Below are positions 45,601-59,027 of a stretch of DNA of 64,000 bases, one piece after another. Where the stretch lies: assembly GCA_946800325.1 (NCBI GenBank), contig OX326961.1, forward strand, positions 43,304,215 through 43,368,214, given 5' to 3'. The position numbers were made by a program, and so were the translations under genes. The number at the start of each line of letters is the position of its first letter. Positions within the stretch are counted from its first letter, which is position 1. This DNA is from Luzula sylvatica. Lineage: Eukaryota; Streptophyta; Magnoliopsida; Poales; Juncaceae. The notes beneath the pieces were generated by a model. It was not told the DNA's origin. It saw only the letters and a list, made by a program, of their open reading frames with translations, and searched no databases.

Positions 45601-46958
45601 AACTTTCAATTTTGTATCATTGTATGCACATGTGGTGCAACTTATTATACTCTGATCTATTAATAATTATGTTAGGTAAAATTTAACAAAACTAATGGTG
45701 GATTTATATAAATCTGGATTTGATATCCATGACAGGATGAACAAACCTGGATTTGATCGCCAACGTTAATGATGAATGCATCAGGAACAGGCTGAACAGT
45801 GACCCACGCGCCATTTTTGCGTACTTGGAGACCTTTGACAAGATCGTCGACTAGTAACACCGTGATGACACCTGGATCGGAGTGGGAGGAGAGGCCGAGG
45901 GTTAGCTCAGGCTGGGGGCATTTCGAGTAGAAATTCACCCTCAAGCATGCCGCCATATCGTCTCCTCCAAACGCTTCTTGCAAGGATTCTTCTTCGAGCC
46001 CTAGACCTCCTGAGAACACTTTCATTAGTCTTCGACATAGATTTAGTAGCTCGTGAGTGTACTCGTGTATCGTAGGCCTATTAGATGAAGATATTGATTA
46101 TGGTAAAGATTTACTATGAACATAATGTAAAAAAAAAAATTGTACATAATTTCATTGTTAAGACCCCTCCACCATTTTTAAGAGCAAAAAAGAGAGGAAA
46201 ATGAAATAAAAACAAGGAGGAAGTCTAAGGCTCTATGCTTAAAAAGTACAATTTACTTGCAAACTATGTAGCAAATTTGCATAACCTATCAAGTTCATTG
46301 TTAAAAAAAACAAGATTTTTGAGTTCAAATTTCAGTAATAGACACCAAAAAGAATGTGAACTCAAAACTTTTCTATTTAATAATAAAAAAAGTTTCACAA
46401 ATAAAAATAAAAGAGTGGATTTCATACGATATATGTGTCTTAACTTTGATCATTGACAAAGAGTGCAATTAATTACCACCTTAATGAAGAAGGCGAAGCG
46501 GGCCATTTCTCTTGGTTCACGGAAGAATTAGGGTACGCGTGCAGAAAATAGTAGTCTCCCCAATCGAGCGAGGCTCCTTTCTCTATACCGACTCGACTCC
46601 CATACCCTTCATATGTTCTAGGCAAATTCCCGTATTGTTGTTTCACCTCCATGGGCTCGTGAAAGAATTCTCGCCACGTGTCTCGTGCACGCCTCATCAT
46701 CACGGGGTCCACGCCATGATTCACGACTTGAAAGAAGCCCCACTCACTGCATGCGGATCTCACGGCTTTAACGACCTGTCTAGGGTCTGCAGATAGGTCT
46801 ACGACCGGTATGCTGTCGTGGCAATCCGAAGTGGCCGTCAGAGAGGATGGTCGGTCTGTTGGAGGTTTTACGTACCGGGCCGGGATGGTGTGGACCCCAC
46901 TTTCGGAGAGAGATTGTACGCGTACTATAGGCTCGGGCCACTCTTGGAAACGATCCAT
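42608..46958 (-). CDS. JOX: 2-oxoglutarate/Fe(II) dioxygenase, jasmonate-induced oxygenase (JOX) type, three exons
   Basis: Exons 46958-46480, 46077-45747 and 42856-42608 join in frame to give 352 residues. The N-terminus DRFQEWPEPIVRVQSLSESG is diagnostic of the JOX/JAO clade. The DIOX_N region follows (IPVVDLS, ACSEWGFFQVVNHGVDP, TYEGYGSRVGIEKGASLDWG). The Fe(II) ligands are H225 and D227 (SSHSDPG) and H282 (SVEHRV). R292 and S294 (ERLS) bind 2-oxoglutarate. The C-terminal TFDQYRLYIRTRGP carries arginines that family structural work (from memory) implicates in holding the jasmonate carboxylate. JOX enzymes hydroxylate jasmonic acid to 12-OH-JA and dampen defence signalling. Intron 2 is 2890 bp and full of repeats. 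A related dioxygenase activity cannot be excluded from sequence alone. Confidence 0.9.
43009..43387. mobile_element. MITE-like element in JOX intron 2
   Basis: Left end CCAAATTTCAAAAGTATCCC and right end, read inward, CCAAATTTCACATGTATCCT, continuing TACGA and TCCCAC on both sides, are inverted repeats of about 33 bp. Interior blocks (for example 'attt(c)cgtttgacta..ctttaaaattacc' and its complement) are also arranged symmetrically, so the whole could fold back. No coding potential. Confidence 0.7.
43634..44580. repeat. GC-rich-ended element related to 6147-6859
   Basis: The right edge (44540-44580) is CCCGCCCC-rich and ends CCCATTGACATCCCT, the same terminus as the nested element at 6147-6859. 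GGGGATGGGGTGGG-type motifs at the left (43660-43745) and right surround an AT-rich core with an internal 70-bp duplication (near 44030-44140, 'ccagttttcttctaaattat' twice). A matching left terminus is not seen, so the left end may be lost. Confidence 0.65.
44603..44706. repeat. 29-bp tandem repeat, about 3.5 copies
   Basis: Units 44603-44631, 44632-44660 and 44661-44689 plus a partial one share 'acattggaggtttcacact' with one or two changes. They lie in a JOX intron. The open frame across them is a repeat artefact. Confidence 0.9.
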
Positions 46959-47024
46959 TTTTTATGGGTTTTATTGTTTGTTGAGGAGCAAATTTGGTTA
47001 TCTAATGATATGCATACAAGAAGG

Positions 47025-47034
47025 ATTTATATAG
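47025..47034 (-). promoter_or_regulatory. TATA box of the JOX-like gene
   Basis: The minus-strand sequence TATATAAATC lies about 67 bp upstream of the start codon, a normal position for a plant TATA box with a short leader. No convincing G-box stands next to it. Confidence 0.5.
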
Positions 47035-47039
47035 AGATA

Positions 47040-49450
47040 CAAGAGAGGATTTTTTTATTAGGCTGATTCTATATGGTGAGCTGTAGACTAAGATTGATTA
47101 AGAGTGAATACATATAATATCGGTTTCATTCTCCCTTTCGAATCTTATAGGTTTCGAAAACATCGATTTATATTAAAAAATTATAGAAAGTATTTGTTTG
47201 TCTTCATGTTCAATTTATTATAAATGAGAATATATATTGGTAGTTTTAAATTAAGCCAAACTGGTATAATTATAGATTAGAGATGAACATTGAACACCAC
47301 GACTATTAAAAGCAATCTTGCATTGATACACAAGATTTTTTTCTTTAAGTTTATACAAGCTAAAAGAATATTTAGTTGAAATAAAATTTGGGTAATTAGT
47401 ATTTTCACAAACGAAGAGTTGGATAGGATAAGAACTATAATGGATGAGGGGGACTAGTCTAGTGGACTGGTACATGACACAAATAAAAGGGCAGGCACTA
47501 CAAAGCGGTATACACACACTTGCAAAAAAATAAGAAAAGAAAAACGTGACAAAAACGAGATCACAACACAAATCGGTGTTGTCATTCTCATTCAATTGTG
47601 AGAGTGACTTTTCCTCTTTTGTCATCAACCATACTTTCAAACTTTCAAAGGTCAGAGAGCTCTATATATACCATTTTGGCCGACAATATATCTTTCCAAG
47701 TTAGTACCATATTCCATATATGAGAATTTTGTACAATGGATAGGAAACTTTATGAGATAATGACTTAGTTACAAAAAAAAAAAGGTGTTGGTTATAATTA
47801 TGTATGGTGGAAATAGTTGCACTGATGAGATCAGGAGACTTATCAAAAGCTCAATCATATATAAATGACATCGTGTCGATTTTACAAAGGGAGACTAATT
47901 TTAATTTTTCTTCAACCACTCAAAAGTAAATCTCGTGATGATGTCTTTCAGAGGTCTCAAATCTAGTATTTAATGAAAACACTTGACAAATTTTAAAATA
48001 TATCCATTGAGATTGATATCTTATTTTCAAATTGAAATTTCAATGCAAAATACCCAAATTTGAATTTACATAACCTAACTTAGAACTGATATGAAATTCG
48101 ATACAATCTGATCACACTAATTTTGAATTTGGAGCAAGAACTAAAAGATTGAATTGAACTTTAATTGTGTTATTTGAACACTTAGCGATTGTAACGTGGA
48201 ACGTTCGTGGATTAGATAACATCAGTCCTTGCTACAGGTGCATTTACTGATGAAGATTCGTCCCGATCAATGTGAGCACGCTTATCGTATAGCAACAACA
48301 ACCTATTTCGTCTATTTACGGCAACTTCATCCATCTAGAACTTAAATAAATTGAATTGTGTGTCTGATCGTCACTCGATAGTTCGATTTCATCCACCTAC
48401 GTACCGAGCAGATAAGAAAATAACACACAAAATAATAGATGATAATTAAGTGCCTATCTCCAACACGCCAAGTGCATGGTCGAATGGTTTTCTTTTTTCA
48501 CAAGGTTGATTGTTATGATAATTAAGTGTGTTAATTAGGATATGCAAGGTGTTTTGTTGAAATCTGAGTTCTTAGTAGATTTTAAGTGATGATGCGAATT
48601 TCCTTACAATCCCCTCGTTGTACTGATGAGTTAAACAAGTAGATTTTGTTATTTAATGTGTTAAACAAGTAGATTTTAAATGAGTAAATAGACCCGGTTT
48701 AACATATGCATTCGTCTTATTTATACTGATAAAAAAATTTAGATGGGGCGAGAATATTTTCCCTAAAATTTTCGTACTCCAAAGATATTCTCGTTTTGGA
48801 TAGGAAAAGTGTACATGGAAAAATTATACACGTCTTCTCGAAATTTTTGATTGATATGTTGACAATCAATGATAAACCAAACAAATAACTATTATTTTTC
48901 ATTTTTGTTAAGTTTTGAATTTTTTATATTAAAGTTGTTTAAACAAAACACAAATATAACCTACTTTATAATATTTAAAACTTAACTATTTAAACACTCA
49001 ATATGCATTATTTTGCAATACATTTGCTTACTTAATATCTTTACAAATTCAAATTAAAGAAAACGTCATGTACGAGATATACTAATATGAATGCCAATAA
49101 AGAGAAAATTCAACTAAATTTATTTGATATGTTTTTAAAATTAAAGTTCTATAGTAGATACTATTAAATATTGACAAAAAAGATTTATTAAATAACAACA
49201 ACGTAGAACATGTGTGTATAGAAAAATTAACTAAATTTTTCATGTGCAATGTCACCAAGACATTACATTTAATATCAATAATAACATGCCTTAAGGAGAA
49301 AGATGTAAAATAATGTCACACAAGTGTCCATCCAATACAATCTTCAAAAAAATAGATAACAAATTAATAATTAATAAATGAAATGAAATCACAACATAAT
49401 ATTTAATTATTCAAATTAATACATGTAAATAATCACACAAAATATAAAAT
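47040..49450. other. Intergenic, no gene seen
   Basis: AT-rich DNA upstream of the JOX-like gene. The longest frame (47251-47640, minus) is hydrophobic, low in complexity and without domain or start context. Around 48180-48310 a slightly GC-richer stretch ('gtaacgtggaacgttcgtgg') may be a retroelement scrap but could not be identified. Confidence 0.4.
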
Positions 49451-49461
49451 CAATGTAGAGA

Positions 49462-49946
49462 ATGAAGTTACGTCACAAACATGCCAGCTATGCTCAACAA
49501 AACCCAAGAATCAATCCAACATCTACTATACGAATATCCGTACTCGATGAGACTTTGGTGCTTGATAGAACCGAGGGCAAATACCTCCTCGATGTCCTTG
49601 GAGGAATTTTGGTGGAGCCCACGCAAAGAATGGGCGGCTCATGGGCTGCGAGAATGGGACACCAAATGGTTGGCCACCATATGGTCAATTTGGTGAGAAC
49701 GAAATGCTCGAATTTCTCGAAGGAAGGGAAGAATGCAAATATTATTGAAAGATTCAATCCGGGGTCTATTTCATCAATGGAAGACCCACTGTTAATTAGG
49801 AGATAATTTTCGAGATCGAGTAACTCACCTTTTTCTTTCTTGTGCTTGTAAATATTCTTTCACCATGTACAAAATTCATATTTTCTTTTTTTTATTTTAA
49901 TGAAAAATGATCGGATCGAGCTCCCGTTCCTTTAAAAAAAAAAAAA
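49462..49946 (+). mobile_element. LINE 3' fragment: zf-RVT end of ORF2 plus poly(A)
   Basis: In the frame starting at 49481 the product reads QHLLYEYPYSMRLW ... EFWWSPRKEWAAHG ... LATIWSIW, then a stop, then ERNARI. This is the zf-RVT to C-terminal signature of plant LINE ORF2. A one-base shift lies near 49500 (CQLCSTK to TQESIQHLL). A pyrimidine-rich 3' UTR leads to 13 A's at 49934-49946. The copy is strongly 5'-truncated. The 115-codon frame on top of it is an artefact. No clear target duplication was found. Confidence 0.8.
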
Positions 49947-51050
49947 TCATCCACGGCTCAAAGGTGTGCTCAAAATAAAAATGTAGGTAAAACATGTATT
50001 CAATTTTGGGACCATAAGAATAGTGCCTCCTAATTTCATCATTGGATTGGACTATTTCATGCACCTAATTTGATTTTGTTTCTAAAAGTACCAAGTGCCA
50101 ACTCAATTAATTACAACTTAGAAAACTATATGTAAAAGTGTATACACATATATGTTCGTTTTTTATTTCATAACTTGAATTAGAACTATATAAACTAGCA
50201 TTCTGCTTCTTTGAAAACTAATGTATGAATGCTAAATTTTGAAGGAATCTATGTATATAAATATTGGTAGTCGAGTAATCTCGCAAAGTCGAACTATATA
50301 TCACACAGGAGTTCAAGTGAAATTAATCAGACTATATCTCTAATAAATGGATGAAAAATCTCAAAATCAGATTTGTAGCAAATTCAAAGTTGGGTTTTAA
50401 AATTTTACTTAATTAAATTTGGCCTTCACAATTTTTTTTTCTTTGTTTGACATTGAACTTTTATTAGAATTAATAATCATATTTTATCAGATAAAATAAT
50501 GCCACAAGTTAAAAGTGTAATATTTATGGAATTCTATATGTTTGTGTTGAATTGTTATAATTTAAGTAAAAAAAAACTTGATTGATTAGAGCTGTCAAAT
50601 TACTTACAGACCCAATCTAATCGTGAAATCAATCTTTAATGATAATTTATCAAAACGAAAATGAAAATCTGGGTCTATATATTACCAGAAAATAATGGGC
50701 CCATTTTAAAGCTCAAATAGGAAAATCGGATACCTTAATTTCAATTTCTGAAATTACTGTTTTTACATTAAAACCATCAAAATAAGCCCATCTAATTGAA
50801 GAAGGCCGAGAAATCTAATTATTTTAGTTAAAGAAGGCCGACAAATATCCTACGTGCATTTTCCTTAAAAAAGGAAGAAGAAGAAGACGGAGATATATTA
50901 CCCAAGCACAAAAAAAAAGGAAATTTGAAGTCAATTCATTTAGAATAATTCAAATTAAATCACAATGCACAAGTGTGTATTCAATGGATTAAACAGATAT
51001 ACATTTATTTATAGTTGAATATTCATTTATCATTGATTAAAAAAAAAAGT
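49947..51050. other. Intergenic, no gene seen
   Basis: AT-rich. 'agaaggccga(g/c)aaat' occurs twice near 50800-50850, and a GA-rich 'gaagaagaagaagac' run lies at about 50873-50890. No gene signal. Confidence 0.4.
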
Positions 51051-51625
51051 TTTATTTTTGGTCCATTATTTTTCATCAAAAATTCAATCGATGAAGTCCC
51101 TGATGTTTTAGTTAGGTTTTTCCTTTTTATTTATCATTGATCATTCAAGTCTCTTACCTTTTTATTTTGGCCAATCAAGTCCTTAGTTTTTTAATTAGGT
51201 TTTTCCATTCATTAATTGATGACTGTACCGTTAAGTTGTGACGTAATAATTTATGACATGACATATTTGATGATGTGTTAATTTATAACATATCATATTT
51301 GATGACATGACATCATAAATTATTTTATTTATAAATCTATTAAATATGAATGTACTAAAATTACCTTAGTTTATAATAATTTACGTTGTCATATCATAGG
51401 TCGCCAAGTCATCAAATATACCATGTCACGATTGTCACGTTACAAATTAACGGTTCAGTCATCAGTTAATGGGTGAAAGGTCTCAACTGAACCAAATTTA
51501 AAAAAATAAGAGATTTAATTGACCAAATTAAGAAGGTAAGGAACTTGATTGATAAAATTAAAATATTAAATACTTGATTAAACTTGTATTGAAAGGTAAA
51601 CGATCAAAATTAGACTTTTATCTTG
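51051..51625. mobile_element. Foldback-like MITE
   Basis: The two halves are rough inverted copies over most of their length. For example, 'cattaattgatgactgtacc' (51211) pairs with the complement of 'ggttcagtcatcagttaatg' (51452-51471), and the outer arms carry 'ttatttttggtcca' and 'aatcaagt(c/t)cttac' on both sides. The centre is an AT-rich run with 'atgacatgacat' phrases. Non-coding. Confidence 0.6.
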
Positions 51626-52559
51626 ATTTAATTAAATTTTAAGCATTGTTTTAAAAATTGGACCGGACCGGCCGGTTCACCCAAAAAAATGGACCCGATA
51701 AGAAAAACGGGTTGGTTGAAGTATTAGATCGGAGTTGTATAGGAATCGGATAAATCGGCTCGAACCGGTCGGTTTAACTAAGAAAACCGGACCAATCGGC
51801 CAAGAAAAAACCGGAAGGTTTATTTTTTATCTTCTTTCCAAGATAGATTCTTTTTCATCTTCATTTATTTCCATGCAAAATGAAATATTCTCTCGATTTG
51901 TTGCTGTTTTTCAGTAAATTTGTTTCTACTCTATGCGATTTACTCGAATTCTTTCTCTCCTTGTTTTGTTTGCTTATTTAAACTCAGAAGTTGCACTTTT
52001 GCTCACAATTTTTGTCATGAAATAGCTGGTTTTGGCTCTTTGAAGTTGTGGTACGAAATTGGCTAGTTCTCCATTACTGGTACGAAATTGGGTGTACATT
52101 ATGGTACGAAATTGTTCAATTAATATTTCTGCTGTTATAAATATTGTATACGCGAATGTCTATTATAAATATGAATGTATTAATTAATACATGACACATA
52201 TGTGTGTATTTGTCACCATGCATGTGTTGATTATTCATGTCATAACACATATGCGTATATGTGGCTAAATGCATGTAGTTAGCCATGACACTTGTGTGTA
52301 CATGTGTCATGTGTATGTGTGTGGTAATGGCTATATACTCCCTTCATTGTAATGATGTAAGCGAAATATACAAGAACAACAAGCCTTCAATGAAAATTAC
52401 CATAATCTATTCTCTTTTTTTCTTGAGTGTTGGTTCCAATATTATTTCTAGTTGTTATTAATTTTACAACACGTAATCAGCACGAAGCTCTATCTCCTTT
52501 AATCTCAAGATTTTGGTGAAGGTAAAAATACTTATTGTTTTTTCTCTTACCCACAAAAT

Positions 52560-53330
52560 TTGAATGGAATTATCCCGACCCCGGGCCCGCGCAGTGGATA
52601 TGTAGGCCCGGTCCGGTTCCCAAATCCCGAGATCATGCTTGGATATCGACGGCACGATGCAAAGTAGGATAGTCAATTACCGGCGTGAAATTGATCACGC
52701 TCGAAGGATTGATCGTTTATCCTCCTTTACCCTTGTCACGTTGGTGACAAAATGCGCGTCCCACGCCCACACGTTCCCCACCACTTCGTTGACGGTTCTC
52801 TCTCTCCTTCGGTTTTATCACAACAAAGAGCCACAAATGTAGTGAGTCGTAACACCTCGGTCGCGGGTGCAATTGCCTAGACGATACACCGGCGAACTTG
52901 CTTGATTGCTTTCGATTATCTAAATCCGAGAAAACTCCTTTTCTCTTTCTCTCTTTCTTTCGCACTCTTTCAACTTCTTGATAGAATGAATAGATTAGAA
53001 TGGATTAGACTATCCAGGAGAGAGAGAATTATCCTATTTATATGTAATAGGATAAGGACACCCAAAAGACACATATTGGACACACCAAATCGTGTGTAAT
53101 AAAATCTGTCAGAAAACAGCTTTTATACATGGTCCGTCATGACGCACCATATGGTCCGTCATGACGCACCAATGCCAATAAGTCTCTGGACAAATTACGC
53201 ACTCTGGCGTCATGAAGCACCATCTGGTCCGCCATGACGCACTGCTGTAAAATCCGGATTTTGGCTAAGTCCACAACCATTGTAGACTACACACAGTAGG
53301 TGCGCCATGACGCACAGTGTATTTTTGCCC
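52560..53330. repeat. GC-rich island with near-palindromic GTCATGACGCAC motifs
   Basis: This stretch is much richer in GC than the rest of the retroelement. From 53131 a near-palindrome of the type GGTCCGTCATGACGCACC recurs at 53131, 53153, 53206 (variant), 53226 and 53300, each containing TGACGCA, the core bound by TGA/bZIP factors. A TATA-like 'cctatttatatg' sits at 53033-53045, upstream of the motifs. It may be a solo or partial LTR of another retroelement inserted in the copia interior; its ends were not found. Confidence 0.5.
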
Positions 53331-54977
53331 ATTTCTACACAATCATATTGCGCATTCATCCATCTTCTCGAACACATACGTTCGTGTGTCCTTGCACGTA
53401 CACTTTTACTGTTGATCCAAAACTGTATTTCCTTCAAAATTTATGGCAAATATGACAAAATTAGAAGAGAAAATTATTTACTACATTTACCTTATATAAA
53501 GGGAAGAAAGAAGATACATCTTTACAAGATGTTTTCGGGTTTGATTTTCATTATTTTATGTTTATCGATTTTTTTGTGTGGTTTCATTATTTCTCTTTTA
53601 TTATTAGGAATATGGATGAAAGTTTTTCCTTACAACAATATAATGAATAATAAGATGTATGTCTTATTGATAGTGGTATTATACATACCATATTGTATGC
53701 ATTATTGGTAGTGGTATTATACATACCATATTGCATGCATTATTTATAGTAGGATAACAATACCGTATTGAAAAATACAATATATTTCTCTCATTTGATT
53801 ATGAATAAGGAAACACCAACCGTGGTAGTTTCGAATTGAATGAAAAACTCTCGAAGAGTTTATATTTTCCTACTAAAGGGGACCAAATGAGTTACAATAG
53901 TGTATCATGTTTTCCCAAGTCTTTGATTATTTAGATATCCGCCGAAATGAATATCATATCGAAACTATGGATAAGATGAATATTGAATGTTTATTTGTAG
54001 AGAAATCATAAGATCCTAACAAATAATGAATTTATTTATAGATGTTATCAAAGCAAATTGTTTACTAGGCCATGAACAAAGTTGGAACTAAGTCCCTCAA
54101 CATTTTCTAAAGTATACGCATGGGGATATTTTTGGACTTGTAGATCCACAATACGAACAATTTTGATATGAATTGATGATTCATCAAGATGGTCTCGTGT
54201 TTGATTGTTATTAAGTCGCAACATGGAATTTTCAAAATTATTTTCACACAGAAAAAGGAGAAATTGTTTAGGAATTTTTTTCCACATTATGGAATAAGGA
54301 GCATCCGTTTTGATACATAACAAAATTTTCATGACATATTTTTATTGATTTGTGTTTGTCATTTGGAGTAAAGGTTGACATCGTGTAGCTCGTATTCATA
54401 CACAAAATGATCCAGAAGGATCATTTACTACATGACTCCAATTGATAATACGGCCTCCACTTATGAAATAAAGATTTCCAACAATGATTGAGGCCATGTC
54501 ATCTTTTGGTCATGAAACAATTATTTTCATCTTAGTGTTTTTGGTTGTGTAGTTATTGCACAATCAAAACATAATAAAATGGATTCACGAAGAATTATCA
54601 ACATATATGTTGAGTTTTAATCACCCTTAATTATTTGATATCTAGTACTCATGGGATTTGTTGACATAATTAATTTCTTGAGTGTCAATTTGATGAGACA
54701 AATTTTTCTTTATTATGTACAAAAGGAAAATAAAATTAAGCATGATATTACATAGAAAGATATCATCCTCTAATTTTGACATACAATCGACATTATGCGA
54801 ACTAGAAGTTCAAAGAAATTATTTATCTAGAAAATATTATGAATCAATTGATCGACACATCTGTTGATTCTATCACATATTATTGTTGCAAATGTCGCAA
54901 ATTGAATTGATATCCCAAAAGGACCATTCAATATTATTATCAAATGATTCTTAAAGCACGTTTGAAGTGTTGTATAC

Positions 54978-55837
54978 CAGGGGCGGATCTTATAAGGGGC
55001 CACGGGGGGCGATCGCCCCCCCCAAAAGTTTTGAACATATAGTATATATTATTTATAGTTATGCATTTTGATATGTCGAAATAAAAAATCTATGTTAATT
55101 TTCTGCCCCAAAAAAATAATGAAATATATTATGAATTGTGATTTAAGGAACACATAGTAAAACTTATAAATTGAAGTAATAAATTAAGTTTTTGAATGAA
55201 GCTCATATGTTGTATGTTTTTGAACATATAGTATACTAATATATATTGTATGTTTTAAAATATTACATTCAATTCATTAGTATTTCATATATAAATTTTT
55301 CATATTCCATTGGATTTACATTTGATCATGTAATCTTATGTGAAATGTTAAACAATTAATTAGACTTGGTCTAATGTGAACATAACCAATAATAATAGTC
55401 CACATCATTAATGTAGGATGATGTGGGCTTTCTAAGAATGCTTAAAACATAGTATAAAATAATGACACATAAATGACTACACAAAATATGGTCTTCAAAA
55501 AATCTAACAAAAATTTAGTGATGGAGATTAAAGCACATCAATGCATCTAACGGTTCAAATTAATACTTACACATAGTCGTACAAAATGCATGTCTTAAAT
55601 GATCAAATATAAAATTAATGTATATGATGAAGTCACATTACCCAATCTAATAGTTAATAATCATGATAAGGATGATGATGCGGCTTCATGAGGAGGCTCA
55701 AAAATATGTACAAAATAAGGGGGTAGGTAAATATTGCTCCTCTTTTTTTGTGTTATGTGTTAGTTAACAATTGAAATTAAAAAACATTTTGTGTTTATAT
55801 TTCGCCCCCCAAGAATATGGTTTAAGATCCTCCACTG
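54978..55837. mobile_element. Non-autonomous hAT nested in the copia element
   Basis: Inverted ends are CAGGGGCGGATCTTA (left) and CAGTGGAGGATCTTA (read inward from the right), flanked by a perfect 8-bp duplication TTGTATAC (54970-54977 and 55838-55845). The subterminal regions carry runs of G/C (CGCCCCCC) on both sides. The 860-bp interior is AT-rich, with no transposase. Confidence 0.92.
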
Positions 55838-57849
55838 TTGTATACTATTTGCATCTAAAGATAAAAATCCCAGAAGGAGATTTTTTTATTATTAAATAAT
55901 GAATCTTTAATGCCAATGTAAGTCTTCAATTTTATCTGAAATTTCAGGTAAACATTATGAATATTTTTAAAAGCATAAGATGTTTATTTATTTAAATAAT
56001 TTATTCATGACTTATCTGTAAGCCATATTTTTTTATTGTTTTGTTTTGTGGATCTTATGCACTTAAAGTTGCAGTATTATGAGCTAATAATTGAAGCTAA
56101 CTCCAAAATATTAAAGAGTGAATCTCAATGAATATTTCGTGGAGAAACAATATGTGAAATTATTTTATATCAATCATTGTCTGTTTGTTATGTTTGTCAT
56201 TTGCTCCGTAGAAGCAAATCTAAGAAGATAATTCAAAAATGTTTGAATTCATATTATCTTGTCTCCTTCGACAAGTGATTTTAATTAAGATATAAGTTTG
56301 ATTGATTTCACTCATTTCTAGAAGTGAATGTTGACCGAAAGGATCAAATATATAATTGGAATCAAGGTGATTATAATAACAAAATCACATGAGAAACAAG
56401 ATCCAGTAAAATGTAATAGAAAGATATTTCAAAATATATGCTTTCAAGATCTGGTTTGAAATGGTTGTACCAGTAGTACAACATATGATTAATTTATCAA
56501 CCTGCTTTATGAGGAGAATGAAAAAGAATTGAGACAATAACTTTGTCAATTGAAGCAAAACAATCATTAATACAAAACTTGTTTTGTATTTGTTTTGTTT
56601 GTTTAATGAACGATTATACATGTATATATTTCAATAGTTGAAATCAAGAATATGATTGATGACTCTGGAAGAGTCGTTGTTTTATTTACTCTAGAAGATT
56701 AATTATCTATATGACACTAGATGATTCATTGTTTTGATTACTTAGAAAGAGTAATCATCTATAATACTCTAGAAGAGTAAATATAAACATATTTAAAATA
56801 ATGAATATGATCGTTGGCTCTCGAATAGTCATGATTCGATTACTCTATAAGAGTAATTTATGACATGTATAACTTAAATTGAAATTCGTGTTGAACCAGA
56901 AGTTCATGACTGATACGAATACTTTGATGCGTTTGTAATTAATTGTTTAAGAACAAAATATGCATGCCACAATAATAATTAGATTAAATCCAACTATTTA
57001 TGAAAAGTACTCCCCAAATTTTCATTATAGCTTGTGATTGGTCGGGACCAAAAGTACTCATTAAATTTTTAGATGTGTTGTAGATGTGCTAGTAACACTA
57101 CATATCATACAAGGATGAGTTAAACAAAATATTGTCCGGCATATGTAATGGGTTGATTTATTTTCCGTGATTTCATATCTTTAACATTTTGTTTAATTGA
57201 ACCAGAAGTTCAAATGATATGCTTAATCCGGAAACTTAAAATATATATGTAAACAAGAAGTTTACATTTATAGAAGCAACAATAGTCAAATATACATGTT
57301 GTAAATATAGTATTCCCAAAGGACTATATGTTTTTGTTGTTGTAACAAATAAAATAAAAAAACATGCTCGAAGTATGATAGACATTTGACTATAGATATA
57401 CAAATAATTGTAGGAGAAATGAAACGAATGACATTAAAGATGGTCAAACATGAGTAAAACAATTCAATATATAATATACCGTGGAAGTCTCGAAGAACTT
57501 CACTAGAATCGATTATTCATGTTTACAATAGGGAGGAAGAAATAAATCTGGAAAATTAAGAAATTATATGCATCATCAAATTAGATCCTCGAAAAAGTAA
57601 ATATGAACTAGGAGTTCATGAATTAATTGTTTGCCAACAAATTGTAAATAAATGATTTGATGCAAGAATTTTCCAGCGTAAAATGCTCGTATTTGTAATA
57701 TAATATTTTTGGGTAATTTTAAGTTTGATATACGTCGAAGCGTGGTCGACCAATCGGTTATTTTAAGTGAGAAAAAGCATGATAAAAGGTTGGTATAATA
57801 AAAGTTTTTAATGCTTCTAACAAAATATGTCCTTCCGAAAAGGATATTG

Positions 57850-58520
57850 AAAGATTAATCAGTAGATGTCACGAATGAATGAATTCGGGTACCTGTCAAC
57901 ATTGAATATGTTGAAAATAATGAGATCTCAAACTCATGTCTCTACTAGAAAAAGATAGAACCGAAATGAAACTATAGTTATTGAGAAATTTGCATATGCA
58001 GTTACAAATGTATAATCAATGAAAACGAGGATCTAATATTAAATCAATTGAAAAATGTCGACAAAATCAAAGTATTGGCCAGAACAAAATTCACATGACG
58101 ATGTGAAATTTATGGACTTGCAGTCTAGAAAAATGTACCTTACAATGGTAATGAAAAGGTATATTCATTTGAATGTCCCTGAAAGACTCGGAATGTATCA
58201 TATATACATTATAAATAATTATTTATATGTTCATTGGATTATTATATTCATGAAAATCCATCAAGGATTTAGAATGCCTGAAGCATATTATTTAAACTCT
58301 CGAGAGATATGCACGAAGCATATTGTATAAAATAACAAAATTTTTTGTATGAATTAAAGTAATCCGAGCATATATGATATAATCATTTTCAATATTGATG
58401 AAATTCTATATGTGTGTATCAATGATCAAATTCGTAGATAATGTGTATTTAATTTATGATTATTAAAACTCCCGAAGAGTTCCAAACAGACACATTACTT
58501 AATTAACAAATTTGTGACGA
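57850..58520 (+). pseudogene. Copia pol remnant (reverse transcriptase region)
   Basis: Conceptual translation across stops shows scraps that line up in order with the copia reverse transcriptase/linker region, such as NIEYVENNEI, LSRDMHEAYCIK and FLYELK.SEHI.YNHF (compare the LYGLKQSGRMWYNRL type of motif). The final part resembles the TPEE segment. At least a dozen stops and shifts break it. The only longer frame (58055-58330) is a by-product. Confidence 0.55.
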
Positions 58521-59027
58521 TATTTGATACAAAATAGTTTGTTATGGATTGCAACTACATTAAATAATTTCCTGGAGGAATTATGTATAACTAGCAATAA
58601 CATTTTTAACAGCTAGTGCAAACGATTTGAATTTTATATGATTTGAAATATTTATATCCATGATGGGGAGAAATAATACGCAATGCACTATTTTTGTCCT
58701 TGATCATGGTTTTTGTCCCCATGAATTTTTCATGACAAGATTTTTAATGAGGCAGCTTATGATACGTATAGAACATAACAATATGTCACTCTTTTTTCTT
58801 CACTAGGACTTTTGTCCCATTGAGTTTTACCTAGTATGGTTTTAACGAGACATATTTTTATGATATTAATATCAAAGGAGAACTTCATATCATAAGTTTT
58901 TCAATCATGAAAGTTTTGTATATGTCCACGACTTCAATTCATTGGATACTATGTCTTCAGTTATTTTGTGAAGTTCTTAAGGAGACCGCTTCTTCGTGCA
59001 TGCAAAATAAAGACATTCAAGGGGGAG

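Noticed and set aside
47251..47640. 130-codon minus-strand open frame upstream of the JOX-like gene
   Set aside because: AT-driven hydrophobic composition, no domain, no splice or start context.
49462..49806. 115-codon plus-strand open frame
   Set aside because: A neighbouring frame carries LINE zf-RVT and C-terminal motifs followed by poly(A); the longer frame is a shadow.
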